A stretch of DNA of 64,000 nucleotides. It comes from Algoriphagus machipongonensis (GTDB lineage: Bacteria > Bacteroidota > Bacteroidia > Cytophagales > Cyclobacteriaceae). Every line of letters starts with the position of its first letter. Within the stretch, counting starts at the first letter, position 1. The stretch covers positions 992,001-1,056,000 of the forward strand of contig NZ_CM001023.1 of the NCBI RefSeq assembly GCF_000166275.1. Reading direction: 5' to 3'. Both the position numbers and the translations under genes were made by a program. Below are positions 63,717 through 64,000 of this stretch, in pieces. The notes under the pieces were generated by a model. The model did no database searches and was not told where the DNA came from. It saw only the letters and a list, made by a program, of their open reading frames with translations.

Positions 63717-64000
63717 ATGAAATTAAAATTCGGATCAGTAGAAGAAAATGTAGTTACCAGAGAAGAGTTTCCTTTGGAAAAAGCTAGAGAAGTCCTGAAG
63801 GATGAAGTAATCGCAGTACTAGGTTACGGTGTACAGGGCCCAGGTCAGGCATTAAACTTAAAGGATAACGGCTTCAATGTAATTGTAGGTCAAAGAAAAG
63901 GTTCTAAAACTTGGGACAAGGCTGTTGCTGATGGATGGGTGCCAGGTGAGACTTTGTTTGAATTAGAAGAAGCCTGTGAAAAAGGCACCATTCTACAATA
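63717..64000 (+). CDS. ilvC: ketol-acid reductoisomerase (partial)
   Basis: The first 94 residues are visible, starting MKLKFGSVEENVVTREEF. The NADPH Rossmann loop VLGYGVQGPGQALNLKDNG is present, and it is in the family position. The window edge cuts the gene; it is the fourth ilv gene of this operon and makes the dihydroxy-acids used by IlvD. Confidence 0.95.
   Translation, partial: MKLKFGSVEENVVTREEFPLEKAREVLKDEVIAVLGYGVQGPGQALNLKDNGFNVIVGQRKGSKTWDKAVADGWVPGETLFELEEACEKGTILQ

Noticed and set aside
1-64000. CRISPR arrays, prophage genes, transposases, integrase attachment sites
   Set aside because: No regularly spaced repeats and no proteins of these classes were recognised in any frame. 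The only mobile-like candidates are the inverted-repeat element at 32101-32280 and the short repeat at 30085-30144.

Overview
The window is a 64 kb stretch of a Bacteroidota chromosome, most likely order Cytophagales and plausibly family Cyclobacteriaceae (Algoriphagus-like). This placement is inferred from protein flavour and architecture: paired OmpA proteins with thrombospondin type-3 repeats, a DnaE with a fused N-terminal exonuclease, a DnaJ with a halved zinc region, a TGT without zinc cysteines, Na+-NQR, and promoters that fit the Bacteroidota pattern TTG - about 20 bases - TAnnTTTG. Base composition is moderately AT-rich. No rRNA, CRISPR array, prophage or insertion sequence was seen.

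Layout. 1-1030: a partial secreted protein of unknown function. 1.3-5.8 kb: a minus-strand glycogen/alpha-glucan operon (GH133 debranching enzyme, GT4 glycogen-synthase-like enzyme, GH57 amylase). 6.1-7.6 kb: tRNA-His and dihydroorotase. 7.7-17.5 kb: DEAD-box helicase, secreted M28 peptidase, glycine decarboxylase, lipoyl synthase, a predicted outer-membrane protein, OsmC, serine deaminase alpha chain. 17-22 kb: small membrane protein, Ca2+/Na+ exchanger, uracil phosphoribosyltransferase, two tandem OmpA paralogues. 22-30 kb: M42 peptidase, hpt, adk, obg, grpE, dnaJ, a secreted toastrack-like protein and an ABC exporter pair. 30-39 kb: dps, an orphan histidine kinase, a small inverted-repeat element, prfC, a SIR2-like NAD-binding protein directly after adenine deaminase, cmk-ispH. 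38.8-43.5 kb: nqrABCDE, ending at a terminator with no nqrF. 43.6-57.7 kb: DUF1080 protein, DUF502 protein, selD-mnmH, trxA, dnaE, a GT2/sigma/rsmG operon, tgt, an LptF/G permease and an EamA transporter. 57.7-58.3 kb: a MazF-type toxin-antitoxin pair with a long palindromic operator. 58.3-64 kb: ispE and the branched-chain amino acid operon ilvD-ilvB-ilvN-ilvC (ilvC cut by the window end).

Most genes are housekeeping. The strongest regulatory discovery is in front of ilvD. A good Bacteroidota promoter is followed by a 16-residue leader peptide, MYQVVILLSLIILIGC, in which ten residues are Ile, Leu or Val. Directly after its stop codon come three mutually exclusive pairing segments that form either an antiterminator or a terminator with a U8 tract. 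This is a complete classical ribosome-mediated attenuator for branched-chain amino acids. The most interesting accessory gene is the SIR2-like protein at 34012-35328, a candidate NAD+-consuming defence effector placed 13 bases after adenine deaminase. Other notes concern domain architecture and lost metal ligands (DnaE, TGT, DnaJ, dihydroorotase), the missing nqrF, an unusual tRNA-His, and several unexplained palindromes.
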